A stretch of DNA of 64,000 nt. Origin: Methylicorpusculum oleiharenae. GTDB lineage: Bacteria; Pseudomonadota; Gammaproteobacteria; Methylococcales; Methylomonadaceae. The stretch spans positions 4,990,492 through 5,054,491 of the forward strand of contig NZ_WUTY02000001.1 of assembly GCF_009828925.2 (NCBI RefSeq), written 5' to 3'. The translations under genes were made by a program, and so were the position numbers. The notes under the pieces are model-generated. The model saw nothing but the letters and a program-made list of their open reading frames with translations, did not search any database and was not told where the DNA came from. Positions 9,188 through 17,872 of this stretch are shown here, in pieces; position 1 is the first letter of the stretch, and each line of letters begins with the position of its first letter.

Positions 9188-12052
9188 TTAATGCGTTTGT
9201 GATTGATAAAAGTCATAGTCGGGCGATGGCAAGGGTTTGGCAATGCCATATCCCTGAGCGTAATCAATTTGAAGCTCATACAACTTTTCAAAAATACTGT
9301 CGTTTTCCACAAATTCAGCGATCGTTTTAATACCCATTCCGTGTCCTATGCTGTTTATCGCTTTGACAAACAACTCGTCAACCTGATTGTCGAGAATATT
9401 TTTAACAAAAGCACCGTCTATCTTTAGGTAGCTCACCGGCAATTGTTTCAGGTAATTCATTGATGAAAATCCTGAACCGAAATCATCCAGCGCAAAACTC
9501 CCGCCAATACGATTTATTTGTGTGATGAAGTCATGAGCTGCCTGAAGATTCGTAACCGCTTGTGTTTCCGTAACCTCAAAAATAAAGTGGCCGGCATCCA
9601 GGTCAAATTCGGTTAAAAGATGGGAAATTAATCCAAAAGCATTCGGTGCGGACAACATCTCACCGGAAAGATTGATTGCTAATTTTATCTTTTTTCCTGT
9701 TTTTAGCAGGCTGGCCTGTTCTTTAAAAGCCAGTTCCAACACACGCTGATCCAGTTGCAAGATCAATCCCATCTGTTCTGCAACAGGAACAAACATGACC
9801 GGAGGAATAATACTGCCATCATCATCCTTCATTCTGAGCAGGCATTCATAATGGGAAACACTTCTATCTGAAATCTTCATAATCGGTTGAAAATAGAGAA
9901 TAAAGCGATCTTCAGCCAGCGCCTTGTCTATTTTTGTCTTCCAGTTAACACGGGTCTTGATTTCCAGCCGGTTAATATCTTCCTGGTTGGCCAATCGCCA
10001 CCCGCCTCTTCCTCCTTGCTTGGCCCGATACATCGCCAAATCAGCCGTAGCCAGTAAATCCTGACTGGTGCAGCTTTGTTCGGGAAATACAATCAGACCG
10101 GCGCTCACTGAAACCTTATGCAGTTCTTCACCCACTGAAATGTGTACCGTTTTTAAATCATTACACAGTTTCTGAACAAATTCTTCAGCTTCTATTTGAG
10201 TAACTTCGGGCAATAAAATAATAAATTCATCACCACCGAATCGTGCCACAACATCGGTTTTTCGAGTGGTAGCGCGGAGTTTTTCGGCTACTTTTATTAA
10301 CAATTCATCACCGATATGATGACCGCTGCTGTCGTTTACATATTTAAACTGGTCGATATCAAAAAAAATCAAAGCTGAATTATGATCATAGCGAACTGCC
10401 ATGGCTAAAGCGTGTACCAATTCGGATTCGAACTTTCGACGATTATAAAGCCCTGTCAGGGGATCGTGTTCGGCCAGCCAGGTGAGTTGAGTTTCATATT
10501 TTCGCCGTTCGGTGAGATCCAGACCAACCACTAAAATTTTATTGGACTCGTCGGTCTCCCCTTCCTCCAAAAGCAGCGGAGAAAAATACCATGAAATATA
10601 AAGTTCGCCGCCGCCCATAGACAGGATGGCTGCTTCTCTATGTTGCGTCCCCTTATGGGTTTTCAGCAACAAGTCAATTGAAGTCCGTATATGCAAGCGT
10701 GCTCTTTGGTCAATCATTAAATTGATGAACTGCTTACCCAACAACTCTTGTTCGGAATAATTGGTTAATGTTTCTGTGAATTTATTTGCAGAACTGATCA
10801 AGCCTTTACTGTCAATCGTGATGATCATCACTTGCGCAGTATTCAGAATGGTATCGATAAAGTTTTTTTCGGCTTGTAACTCCAGAGTTTGCCTGGACAA
10901 TTTTTGGGTCCGTTGATTGACCTGTTCATCCAGGTGCTTGAGTGTAGAAATAAACTCGTGTGCGGTATCCTCTAGATCGTCAATTTCATCCTTAAAAAAC
11001 AGTTTTCTGCGTTTGCGGGGCATGAATTTCTTTGCGTCACTGTAGTTTTTTTGTGAAATCAACGGCAATGCAGTTATCAAACTCTTTAGGCGTCGGGTGG
11101 GACTGATTAACAAAAACAAAAGAACACAGCCGGATAAAACAAAACTGAGCAACCCATTGATTGCATATAAATCCGTCGCTTTTTTGATATCCGCCAATCC
11201 TTTGGTAATGTCTTCGATAAGGATAAGTAGCGTTTTGTTATGACCATTTAACGGCAGCCCGAGAATTTCATATTGTCTATTCTCAAACTCAAAAAAAACC
11301 GAACTTTTTGTTTGAGCCAAAGAATGTTTTTTACTCAACTCGCCCAGTAAACGTTTATTTTTCTCAGAATCCGTCAAAGCCACAATATTAGCGCTCCAAG
11401 GCGCTAAATCTGAAGTTGCGTTGTTTGGCGATATCTCAGCCATATTGACAATGCCAACACTTGATCCGGTGATATTTTTCATTTGAAGAACAATATCGGA
11501 AAGATCTACTCCAAAAATGAAAATTCCTATAAATTCGCCTTTAAATAAAAACGGTGCTGCGTGAAAATGAATACAGGTTTCCTGGCATAAAATATTATCG
11601 AAAGGTTCTTCCTTGCTTATCACATACTCAAGCCATTCACTGAATTGACCTTCATACAGCGTATTGCCCCACGATCCAACCAAGTTCCCTTGCCGATTAA
11701 AAAGAAAGGCGGACTCTATGTCAGACTCTATTTCTATTTTGAACCAATTGCGATCTAACTGATTTTTTATGACATCCAACGCATTTTTTTTGCTTGTTGA
11801 TTCATCTGTCATCGCCGGTATCAGCCATCCGATATCGACTCTTTCACTTTGCACGCGCTCGATAATGCCGGAGAAAATTTGCCGGTACGAATGTCTAACG
11901 CGCTCCCGTTCCTGTTCATAGTTTTTTTCGAGCGTAATCTCTCCGAGCATCACAATCGCTGCAGAGGCAAGAAAAGTAGCAAAACTGACCGCCAGAATTG
12001 CTTTCCAGACAAGACTAAAGAAAAGAAGTTTTCCGGTTGTTTTTGAAGTCAT
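9188..12052 (-). CDS. Sensor GGDEF-EAL protein with PAS domain (c-di-GMP turnover)
   Basis: A 954-aa inner-membrane signalling protein. A membrane segment (around 13-36) and a second (around 295-318) enclose a periplasmic sensor domain. These are followed by a linker helix, a PAS domain (around 400-515), a GGDEF domain (around 535-695, motif ARFGGDEF intact) and an EAL domain (around 705-945). The EAL signature reads ECLLR, and the N, EVTE, DDFGSG and KID residues needed for metal and catalysis are visible, so both synthesis and hydrolysis of c-di-GMP are possible. It converges on the porin gene. By analogy with similar loci the periplasmic domain may sense the small binding protein encoded at 6158-7744. 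Confidence 0.9.
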   Translation of the reverse strand: MTSKTTGKLLFFSLVWKAILAVSFATFLASAAIVMLGEITLEKNYEQERERVRHSYRQIFSGIIERVQSERVDIGWLIPAMTDESTSKKNALDVIKNQLDRNWFKIEIESDIESAFLFNRQGNLVGSWGNTLYEGQFSEWLEYVISKEEPFDNILCQETCIHFHAAPFLFKGEFIGIFIFGVDLSDIVLQMKNITGSSVGIVNMAEISPNNATSDLAPWSANIVALTDSEKNKRLLGELSKKHSLAQTKSSVFFEFENRQYEILGLPLNGHNKTLLILIEDITKGLADIKKATDLYAINGLLSFVLSGCVLLFLLISPTRRLKSLITALPLISQKNYSDAKKFMPRKRRKLFFKDEIDDLEDTAHEFISTLKHLDEQVNQRTQKLSRQTLELQAEKNFIDTILNTAQVMIITIDSKGLISSANKFTETLTNYSEQELLGKQFINLMIDQRARLHIRTSIDLLLKTHKGTQHREAAILSMGGGELYISWYFSPLLLEEGETDESNKILVVGLDLTERRKYETQLTWLAEHDPLTGLYNRRKFESELVHALAMAVRYDHNSALIFFDIDQFKYVNDSSGHHIGDELLIKVAEKLRATTRKTDVVARFGGDEFIILLPEVTQIEAEEFVQKLCNDLKTVHISVGEELHKVSVSAGLIVFPEQSCTSQDLLATADLAMYRAKQGGRGGWRLANQEDINRLEIKTRVNWKTKIDKALAEDRFILYFQPIMKISDRSVSHYECLLRMKDDDGSIIPPVMFVPVAEQMGLILQLDQRVLELAFKEQASLLKTGKKIKLAINLSGEMLSAPNAFGLISHLLTEFDLDAGHFIFEVTETQAVTNLQAAHDFITQINRIGGSFALDDFGSGFSSMNYLKQLPVSYLKIDGAFVKNILDNQVDELFVKAINSIGHGMGIKTIAEFVENDSIFEKLYELQIDYAQGYGIAKPLPSPDYDFYQSQTH

Positions 12053-12080
12053 GGATAATAAATCAGAAGAACGTTACCGC

Positions 12081-12806
12081 CTAACACCCCAATTCAGAAC
12101 CGACCAAATCAAATAAGCCTTGATATTCCGGGGTTAATTGCTTAGCTGTACCGGCAGGATTAATTAAAAATGGAGCCCGCTGACCGTAAAATTCGACCGT
12201 ACCGCCAATTTGCATCAGTACCACCCCAAATCGCTTCAGTAATTTAGCCAGACGAGGCTCCATCAAGGCAATGCCATACTCTTTTTCTGATGCGAGCAAG
12301 AGATGAATAGCCGCGAAAGTCAGACACATGGGCATATAGTTAACGGCAAATCGGCGATTATGTTGATCGAATGGTTGTTCATTGACTTCACTAAAATCGG
12401 TATCGCAAGAACGTCTTCGAAACGAAGACAATATCGCCATCCTGGAAATCTCTCCGGTTTTAACACCTTCCAAGTCTTTAATAGAAGTGCCGTTAAGTTC
12501 AAATGGCTTTTGGTAATGTTTTTCTATGGGTAAGGAAGAGCAGGGACTTGATGATTTTGGAATCATTCTGATGGTACCTATATAGGTTTGGCTGGGTTTA
12601 TGAAGCAACAAACAATGATCCGCACATTCATCCCATGAATCTGATTCGCGCTGGTTATAAACCTGTTGCTCCGTAATCATTTGCTCCTCCACATAGTAAA
12701 CATCATGCCGGATTTGATAGGCATGGCTTTTTAACTCTTCTGTGGTGGCTTTAAGCATTTGAAAATAGTGCTGATAATGAGACGAGACATCCTGCCCACT
12801 GATCAT
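12081..12806 (-). CDS. PEP-CTERM/exosortase system-associated acyltransferase
   Basis: A 241-aa protein of the GNAT-like acyltransferase family found with PEP-CTERM/exosortase systems. Recognisable features are the early phrase AYQIRHDVYYVEEQM, the YIGTIRMIPKS strand and the GEISRMAI acyl-CoA-binding region near 115-125. It is probably cytoplasmic and may modify lipid or polysaccharide precursors; the exact reaction is not known for the family. No exosortase or PEP-CTERM substrate is present in this window. It lies 28 bp upstream of the GGDEF-EAL gene on the same strand and could be co-transcribed with it. Confidence 0.75.
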   Translation of the reverse strand: MISGQDVSSHYQHYFQMLKATTEELKSHAYQIRHDVYYVEEQMITEQQVYNQRESDSWDECADHCLLLHKPSQTYIGTIRMIPKSSSPCSSLPIEKHYQKPFELNGTSIKDLEGVKTGEISRMAILSSFRRRSCDTDFSEVNEQPFDQHNRRFAVNYMPMCLTFAAIHLLLASEKEYGIALMEPRLAKLLKRFGVVLMQIGGTVEFYGQRAPFLINPAGTAKQLTPEYQGLFDLVGSELGC

Positions 12807-12894
12807 AAAACCTAACTCCCTATTAATTTAGAGGAACTTCGCTAAAATTAAAGAATAGTCGAATCAAAGAAATTAACCAACAGGCAATCATCCC

Positions 12895-13680
12895 ATGCAA
12901 AGTTTTAAAGGCGAAGTTACATCCCACTATCTGGCAGAATCAGCCAAACTCTTTTCGTCAATCAAAGAAGCCAGTTATGAAAAAATGTTCATAGCAAGCG
13001 GGCATACGGTGCTCGATCTAGGCTGCGGCAGCGGAATTGACGTCATCACATTGGTTGACCGTGTTGGGCCGGGGGGGCAAGTAGTCGGTTTGGATCATGA
13101 TATAGACATGTTAAAAAAAGGAAGCCAAAATTGCCTGGATGCTAACCTGATGAGTAATTATCTGTTTGTGCAAGGCAGTGCGGATCAGCTCCCTTTTAAA
13201 TCGGACTTATTTGCCAGTTGCAGAAGTGAGAGGCTTTTTATGCATCTTAGCCAACCCGATCAAACGTTGTCAGAACTACTCAGGGTCACTGAACCGTCAG
13301 GGCACATCGTGATTGTCGATACGGACTGGGCCAGCCTGTCAATCGATACCACTCTACCAGGAACGGAACGAACCCTGTCCAACTATCGTATCAGCCATGT
13401 GCTTAAAAACGGTTACTCGGGACGCTCGCTTTACAGGCAATTTAAATCCCTGGATATTTCTAACATAAAGATCGAGGTTATCCCTATTTACCTCACCGAT
13501 GTTGATCTTTTTTATTTTATCTCTTTACAAAATGCCATTGAGCAACAAGCGCTGGCCGATCGGGTCATTTCAGAAAAAGAACTAAGTTATTGGCGAAATG
13601 AGATGGAACTGGCGGCGCAAAACGGCTCTTTTTATTGCAGCGTCAATATCGTAATTGTCTCGGGTCAAAAACCCAATTGA
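12895..13680 (+). CDS. Class I SAM-dependent methyltransferase
   Basis: A 261-aa soluble methyltransferase. Motif I is VLDLGCGSGIDV (around 39-50), motif II VVGLDHD and motif III near GSADQLPF, matching the UbiE/Methyltransf_11 type. The C-terminal 100 residues form an added helical part seen in family members acting on small molecules; the substrate is not predictable. It is divergent from the acyltransferase gene, with an 88-bp shared upstream region. The following 460 bp hold only a repeat. Confidence 0.8.
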   Translation: MQSFKGEVTSHYLAESAKLFSSIKEASYEKMFIASGHTVLDLGCGSGIDVITLVDRVGPGGQVVGLDHDIDMLKKGSQNCLDANLMSNYLFVQGSADQLPFKSDLFASCRSERLFMHLSQPDQTLSELLRVTEPSGHIVIVDTDWASLSIDTTLPGTERTLSNYRISHVLKNGYSGRSLYRQFKSLDISNIKIEVIPIYLTDVDLFYFISLQNAIEQQALADRVISEKELSYWRNEMELAAQNGSFYCSVNIVIVSGQKPN

Positions 13681-13820
13681 ATAAAATTACTGTGCCCCCG
13701 AGCCTAAGCTGTTGGTGATAGCGCGGTTTTTGCTTATCTCAGGAATAATTCCATTTTTCGTATGCTATAAAAGCAACTCGTTCTTTTTAACTATTTGTAA
13801 TAGTTCAGCGGATGTATCTG

Positions 13821-13960
13821 CTCACCCCCTCCAATTTTAGTGGGTGTAGATGGTTGATTGAAAAGGCTCTCTGCAACAGGGATGTTGCAGAGAGCTACAG
13901 GGACGTATTTACGCGTCCTTTGAAATCAAGCACCTACGCCCTTAATTTAAAGCGGGCGAG
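13821..13960. repeat. Dispersed inverted-terminus repeat, family B, copy 1
   Basis: About 140 bp with imperfect terminal inverted repeats of roughly 38 bp: CTCACCCCCTCCAATTTTAG at the left and the complement of CTCGCCCGCTTTAAATTAAG at the right, then GGGTGTAG/GGGCGTAG and TTGATT. The centre has a perfect 11-bp stem (CTCTCTGCAAC at 13867-13877, GTTGCAGAGAG at 13884-13894). Other copies lie at 36694-36808 (reverse orientation) and 56259-56335 (one end lost). The rest of the 13681-14139 gap shows nothing recognisable. Confidence 0.75.
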
Positions 13961-14139
13961 AGCTACCAGCGGATCAACAAAACAAAGGTGATGCACAAGC
14001 TTGGGTCTAGCTCGGAGAACCTAACCCAACGATCGAAACATTCTAAGCGCAAAGCTTCATGAATTTAACGATTGCACTTTTGAGTTGAATCCAATAAGTT
14101 AATTGATAGACGAAACAAACACCCAATCAAGCAGCCAAT

Positions 14140-14715
14140 TTATTCATGGTAAGATTTAATCGCGTTTCTAACGCTTGCCATTTCAAAACCGTATTTTCTT
14201 TTTAATTGCCCTAATTTTTCCTCTTTAGAAACAGTGTCCGGCAATCCCAGTTTTGACAGCAAGTAGTCTGTAGGCACGCCGGAAGCTTGTTCGAGCTCCA
14301 GTAAAGTCATACTCCCACGGACATCCGGATTCTCAAAAAGAGAGCCTTGACGGACATGTCCTTCTGAAGTTTCAACTGGAACAATCAAGGGAGCCACACC
14401 AATTGCGACCAGTGTGAGAATACCCACCACGCCCAAGCCCAAACGCAAACCTGAGCTCTCTGACGCACGCCCCGATAAGACACCGGCTATCCACCGCCAA
14501 TGGACTATCAAATGCAGTGCCAGTACGGAAAAAAATGCGACTGAAATCCAGAAATGAACAGTCCCCCACTCATGCCGGTCAAGTCCCATTAGCGTGCTGG
14601 TCCGCCCGCTACCCGGCGGCAACAGATAACGCAAGAGCACACCGGTTGTGGTCAGAAAAACAAAGCCTGCAAAAGCTATGATATCGATCAAATAATTTAT
14701 GCGCGTTTGTTTCAT
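14140..14715 (-). CDS. DUF4405-type inner-membrane protein
   Basis: A 191-aa membrane protein. Helices lie around residues 8-28, 50-70 and 92-112, with the phrases HEWGTVHFW and LHLIVHWRW. Their spaced His residues resemble the cytochrome b561/DUF4405 fold and could bind haem. A C-terminal soluble part of about 70 residues follows. The ATG at 14713-14715 (MKQTRINYL) is chosen: the frame stays open further upstream to 14928, but that extension runs into the family A repeat. It lies downstream of the SagB-like gene on the same strand and may accept or donate electrons for it; this is inference. Confidence 0.7.
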   Translation of the reverse strand: MKQTRINYLIDIIAFAGFVFLTTTGVLLRYLLPPGSGRTSTLMGLDRHEWGTVHFWISVAFFSVLALHLIVHWRWIAGVLSGRASESSGLRLGLGVVGILTLVAIGVAPLIVPVETSEGHVRQGSLFENPDVRGSMTLLELEQASGVPTDYLLSKLGLPDTVSKEEKLGQLKRKYGFEMASVRNAIKSYHE

Positions 14716-14801
14716 GGCCGAATTTTTAGAAAAAAGGTTGATTCCTGATTTTAGAATACAAGCTACGATACAGCTTTTTAAGTTTATAAGGTAATAACAT
14801 C

Positions 14802-14953
14802 CAGCAATTCCCAACTTGATGATAAAAAGCTTTGCGGGGATGTCGGTAGCAGGGATGCTACCATAAAGCCCCCATGGATGGTTATCCATGACTTTCCCCG
14901 CAAGGCTTACACCAACCCTCAAAGCCACTTTAATAGTTCAAACTGGAAATTCA
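14802..14953. repeat. Dispersed inverted-terminus repeat, family A, copy 2
   Basis: It matches the 197-358 copy in the core (GCGGGGATGTCGGTAGCAGG, CGCAAGGCTTACACCAACC) and at its ends (CAATTCCCAACTTGA at the left, TCAAACTGGAAATT at the right). It also contains a small hairpin CATGGATGGTTATCCATG. The right end abuts the stop codon of the SagB-like gene, so the element fills the space between two co-directional genes. It may influence readthrough or mRNA stability. Confidence 0.7.
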
Positions 14954-16564
14954 TCACTCGGCTTGATTAAGATGAAAATAAGCCGGAAGGGTTTGCAAGC
15001 GTTTATCCTCTAAAGCCTTGCCGACGGTAAAATGGTAAATACTTTGAAAACGGCTGCCGGTTATACCCAATACCTCATGAACCGCATCGTCAAAAAAGCA
15101 CCCAATACCCGTCCCGCGCATGCCGATAGCTTCAGCTTCAAGATACAAGGCCTGACCGATCAGGCCGCATTCCCAAAACAGGCGGCGGTAGCGCCAGGGT
15201 TGATTCTCCAACTCGTCGCCGAATTCGGCCACCATCGCCAGACTAAACGCGCCATCTGAAGCTATGCCCTGATGACACGACAATGTTTTTGCCGCCTTTC
15301 TGCAATCGGCGCGTAATAAACAGTAAAGATCCATCTGATCGGGAGTCCCGTCTACAGGTTCCCAGATAAACGCATCCTGCATCATTTCTTTCAGCGTCAT
15401 CAGACATTCCGACTCACGCGGTAAAGCATAGACCCCCGGCGGCAATCCTTCGACCCGGTGTACAAACAGAAACAAATGAATTTTTGGAGACCAGGGCCAA
15501 AGATCAAAAGGCATTGGCCTGCAAGGCATCAGCGCCAGCAAAAGCTGAAAGAAATTGACCAGAGATATTGAGGTTTGTGCATCAAATTGCTGTGCGCTTC
15601 TTCGCTGACGAATAATGTCGCCGGCCGATTGCGATGAAGGCTTTAAGACAAGACGATGATCGGACGTTCGAGATTCGTAGTGTTCAGATGTGCTGGGTTT
15701 TAGAGTTGCTAGAGCCGCTTCATCGATCACAGGCCATTGATAATGGTGATAATGGCTTAAGCGATTAGCTTTGCCAAACCAGTGATCAACAGCCAAATCG
15801 GCCAGACCTCCAGGATCCATAACGGTGACGGATTCGAATGCGCCGGTGTGAATCCGGCACAACACATCAGGAGACTCGGTTTCCTTGGGAAGAAAATCCT
15901 GCTCTCTATCCAAACCCAACAAGCCTGAAATAGCGGCATCGCTTACTTCGGCGAGTATTTCTACTGACCAGCCCTGAATCGCAGCCGCATAGCGTAAGGC
16001 AGCCAAGGCGTGGCCGATGTCATGCTGGCAATAGCGAAAAGCGCGCTCGCCATATTTCCACGCTTCGCGCCAATGAATGGAAGACAAACCGATCAATAGC
16101 CCCTGAAATTCAGGCAACGTGTTCCATTCACCGCGTTTTTCCAGAACATGATCGTGACTCAGGTAATGATAAAGGCCAGCCGGTAAATCCTCATTAGCCG
16201 TGTTGATCAGATAAGCTTCGGTGGGATGAAGGTTGCCGCTGGATGGATTACAGCGAAGCGCCCAGCGGTCGCCACCGTATTGTTTCCAGGCAGAAAGACC
16301 GAAAGCCAACTCCAGCATTAATCCCAGACTTTGAAGACTTACTGCTTGAGCCTCGATTTTTTCACCTTGCTGCAACAAACTAAAAGCAGGCGACGGAACG
16401 TGCCCGGCCAAAGGGAGTTGAAATCGTGTGCAGCCTTCAAACCGTCTAAATGGATCCGGTTGATCGGCCCAATCCAAAGTCCCGGGCCCTTGAGCATAAT
16501 GATCAAGAAAATGTTTGGTTCGCTGATGGTATTCCAAAATACTTATCGGCTGTTGAGTAGCCAT
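14954..16564 (-). CDS. SagB/ThcOx-type nitroreductase-fold dehydrogenase, duplicated domains
   Basis: A 536-aa protein built of two nitroreductase-like halves (around 60-250 and 305-525), the usual layout of standalone SagB/ThcOx-like dehydrogenases. Visible FMN-binding phrases are RCNPSSGNLHPTEAY in the first half, RQRRSAQQFD at the start of the second, and WECGLIGQALYLEAEAIG near the end. Family members use FMN, and some oxidise azolines made from peptides, but no precursor peptide or cyclodehydratase gene is near. The actual substrate is therefore open. A DUF4405 membrane protein gene follows after a repeat. Confidence 0.8.
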   Translation of the reverse strand: MATQQPISILEYHQRTKHFLDHYAQGPGTLDWADQPDPFRRFEGCTRFQLPLAGHVPSPAFSLLQQGEKIEAQAVSLQSLGLMLELAFGLSAWKQYGGDRWALRCNPSSGNLHPTEAYLINTANEDLPAGLYHYLSHDHVLEKRGEWNTLPEFQGLLIGLSSIHWREAWKYGERAFRYCQHDIGHALAALRYAAAIQGWSVEILAEVSDAAISGLLGLDREQDFLPKETESPDVLCRIHTGAFESVTVMDPGGLADLAVDHWFGKANRLSHYHHYQWPVIDEAALATLKPSTSEHYESRTSDHRLVLKPSSQSAGDIIRQRRSAQQFDAQTSISLVNFFQLLLALMPCRPMPFDLWPWSPKIHLFLFVHRVEGLPPGVYALPRESECLMTLKEMMQDAFIWEPVDGTPDQMDLYCLLRADCRKAAKTLSCHQGIASDGAFSLAMVAEFGDELENQPWRYRRLFWECGLIGQALYLEAEAIGMRGTGIGCFFDDAVHEVLGITGSRFQSIYHFTVGKALEDKRLQTLPAYFHLNQAE

Positions 16565-16643
16565 GGTGATATCGCTCCGGTAATGCCTACTCTTGTTACA
16601 TCAAAGCATAAGGAAAATGCTTTGCGCCTGAGTCATCCTCCGC

Positions 16644-17420
16644 TTAAGCCGCTTTATTAAAAAGCCTTATATAATTTTCCGCTGATTGTCGGGCCACCGT
16701 TTCCAGTGATTCGTTTCTTAATTTGGCAATAAATTCGGCAACATGACGCACATAAAGCGGATAGTTCGGCCGCCCTCTGTGCGGGGCAGGCGCCAGATAA
16801 GGTGAATCGGTTTCAATTAAATAACGGTCAGCCGGGATTTGTCTAGCTACTTCTTGAATGTCTTTTGCATTATTAAACGTCACAATCCCTGAAAACGAAA
16901 TATAAAAATTCATTGCCATGGCTTCCACTGCAAATTTCCAGTCTTCAGTAAAACAGTGAATCACGCCACCAACACGTTCAGCGCCCTCTTCTTTTAAGAT
17001 CTTGAGGGTATCCTGTCTGGCTTCCCGGGTATGAATAATCAAGGGCTTGTCTATTGTTAATGCAACTTTGATATGCTCTCTCAAGCGTTGCTGTTGCCAG
17101 GTCAAATCGCCTTCGCTTCTAAAATAATCGAGCCCTGTTTCGCCGATGGCAACGACCCTGTCATCCTGAGCCAATGCCAAAAGTTGTTCTGCATCGGGTT
17201 CAATACCTTCTGTTGTATTCGGATGAGCCCCTACGCTTAAAGAAATTTGCGGATAATTGATAACCAGCTCCCGCATGGCCGGATAGGTTTCCAAATCAAT
17301 GCTGATACAAAGCATGTGATCTATGCCTGCCTCGGCAGCAGCATTCATGAAGGTAGCAAAATTATTATCGTAGGGGGAAAGGTCTATACGGTCGAGGTGG
17401 CAATGCGAATCAATGAACAT
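16644..17420 (-). CDS. TatD-family metal-dependent hydrolase (YcfH type)
   Basis: A 258-aa TIM-barrel hydrolase. Metal ligands are visible in FIDSHCHLDR at the N-terminus, GETGLDYFR (Glu near 93), PLIIHTREA, GVIHCFTED and LIETDSPYLAP. All are intact, so a DNase/phosphoesterase activity of the TatD type is expected. It is the last gene of the fab-tmk-holB-pilZ block, the position where the E. coli ycfH gene sits after holB. A 95-bp gap separates it from the PilZ gene. Confidence 0.9.
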   Translation of the reverse strand: MFIDSHCHLDRIDLSPYDNNFATFMNAAAEAGIDHMLCISIDLETYPAMRELVINYPQISLSVGAHPNTTEGIEPDAEQLLALAQDDRVVAIGETGLDYFRSEGDLTWQQQRLREHIKVALTIDKPLIIHTREARQDTLKILKEEGAERVGGVIHCFTEDWKFAVEAMAMNFYISFSGIVTFNNAKDIQEVARQIPADRYLIETDSPYLAPAPHRGRPNYPLYVRHVAEFIAKLRNESLETVARQSAENYIRLFNKAA

Positions 17421-17514
17421 AATGAAGGATTGAATGGGAGTATTTTGCCGGATTCTGACAGCTAAAAACCGCCATCAGAAACCGTAATAAGGAAAAGTAA
17501 AGGTTCTGTTACGC

Positions 17515-17868
17515 TTACATGGTATGGGTCGGCCGATCGGACTCCAGTGCTCCGGCCAGGTAGTTTTCAATTTTGCTTCTGGCAAGACCGCCATCCTGAT
17601 CACTGAATTGAACGCCTATGCCGGTCGTCCGGTAGCCTTCGGACCCCGCCGGAGTTTTCCAGATAATCTTGCCCGCTATCGGGATACGCTCTGTTTCTTC
17701 CATAAGATTCAGCAACATAAACACTTCCTGCCCCATCTCATATTCCCTGTTGGTAGGAATAAAAAGCCCGCCGTTCAGTACAAAGGGCATATAGGCGGAA
17801 TAAAGTGCGTTTTTGTCCTTGATCGAAAGCGACAATATTCCTTGTCTTGGGTTCGTCGGTTCTGCCAT
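17515..17868 (-). CDS. PilZ-domain protein
   Basis: A 117-aa single-domain PilZ protein, as commonly found after holB in gammaproteobacteria that make type IV pili. The central phrase YEMGQEVFMLLNLMEE and the late TTGIGVQFSDQ fit the family. The N-terminal RxxxR motif that binds c-di-GMP is not evident, as in the PilZ type member required for pilus assembly. It lies only 4 bp after holB and is probably co-transcribed. No pilus genes occur in the window. Confidence 0.85.
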   Translation of the reverse strand: MAEPTNPRQGILSLSIKDKNALYSAYMPFVLNGGLFIPTNREYEMGQEVFMLLNLMEETERIPIAGKIIWKTPAGSEGYRTTGIGVQFSDQDGGLARSKIENYLAGALESDRPTHTM

Positions 17869-17872
17869 GGTG

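Noticed and set aside
14716-14928. N-terminal extension of the DUF4405 protein
   Set aside because: The extension is translated repeat DNA; the ATG at 14715 fits the membrane-protein start.
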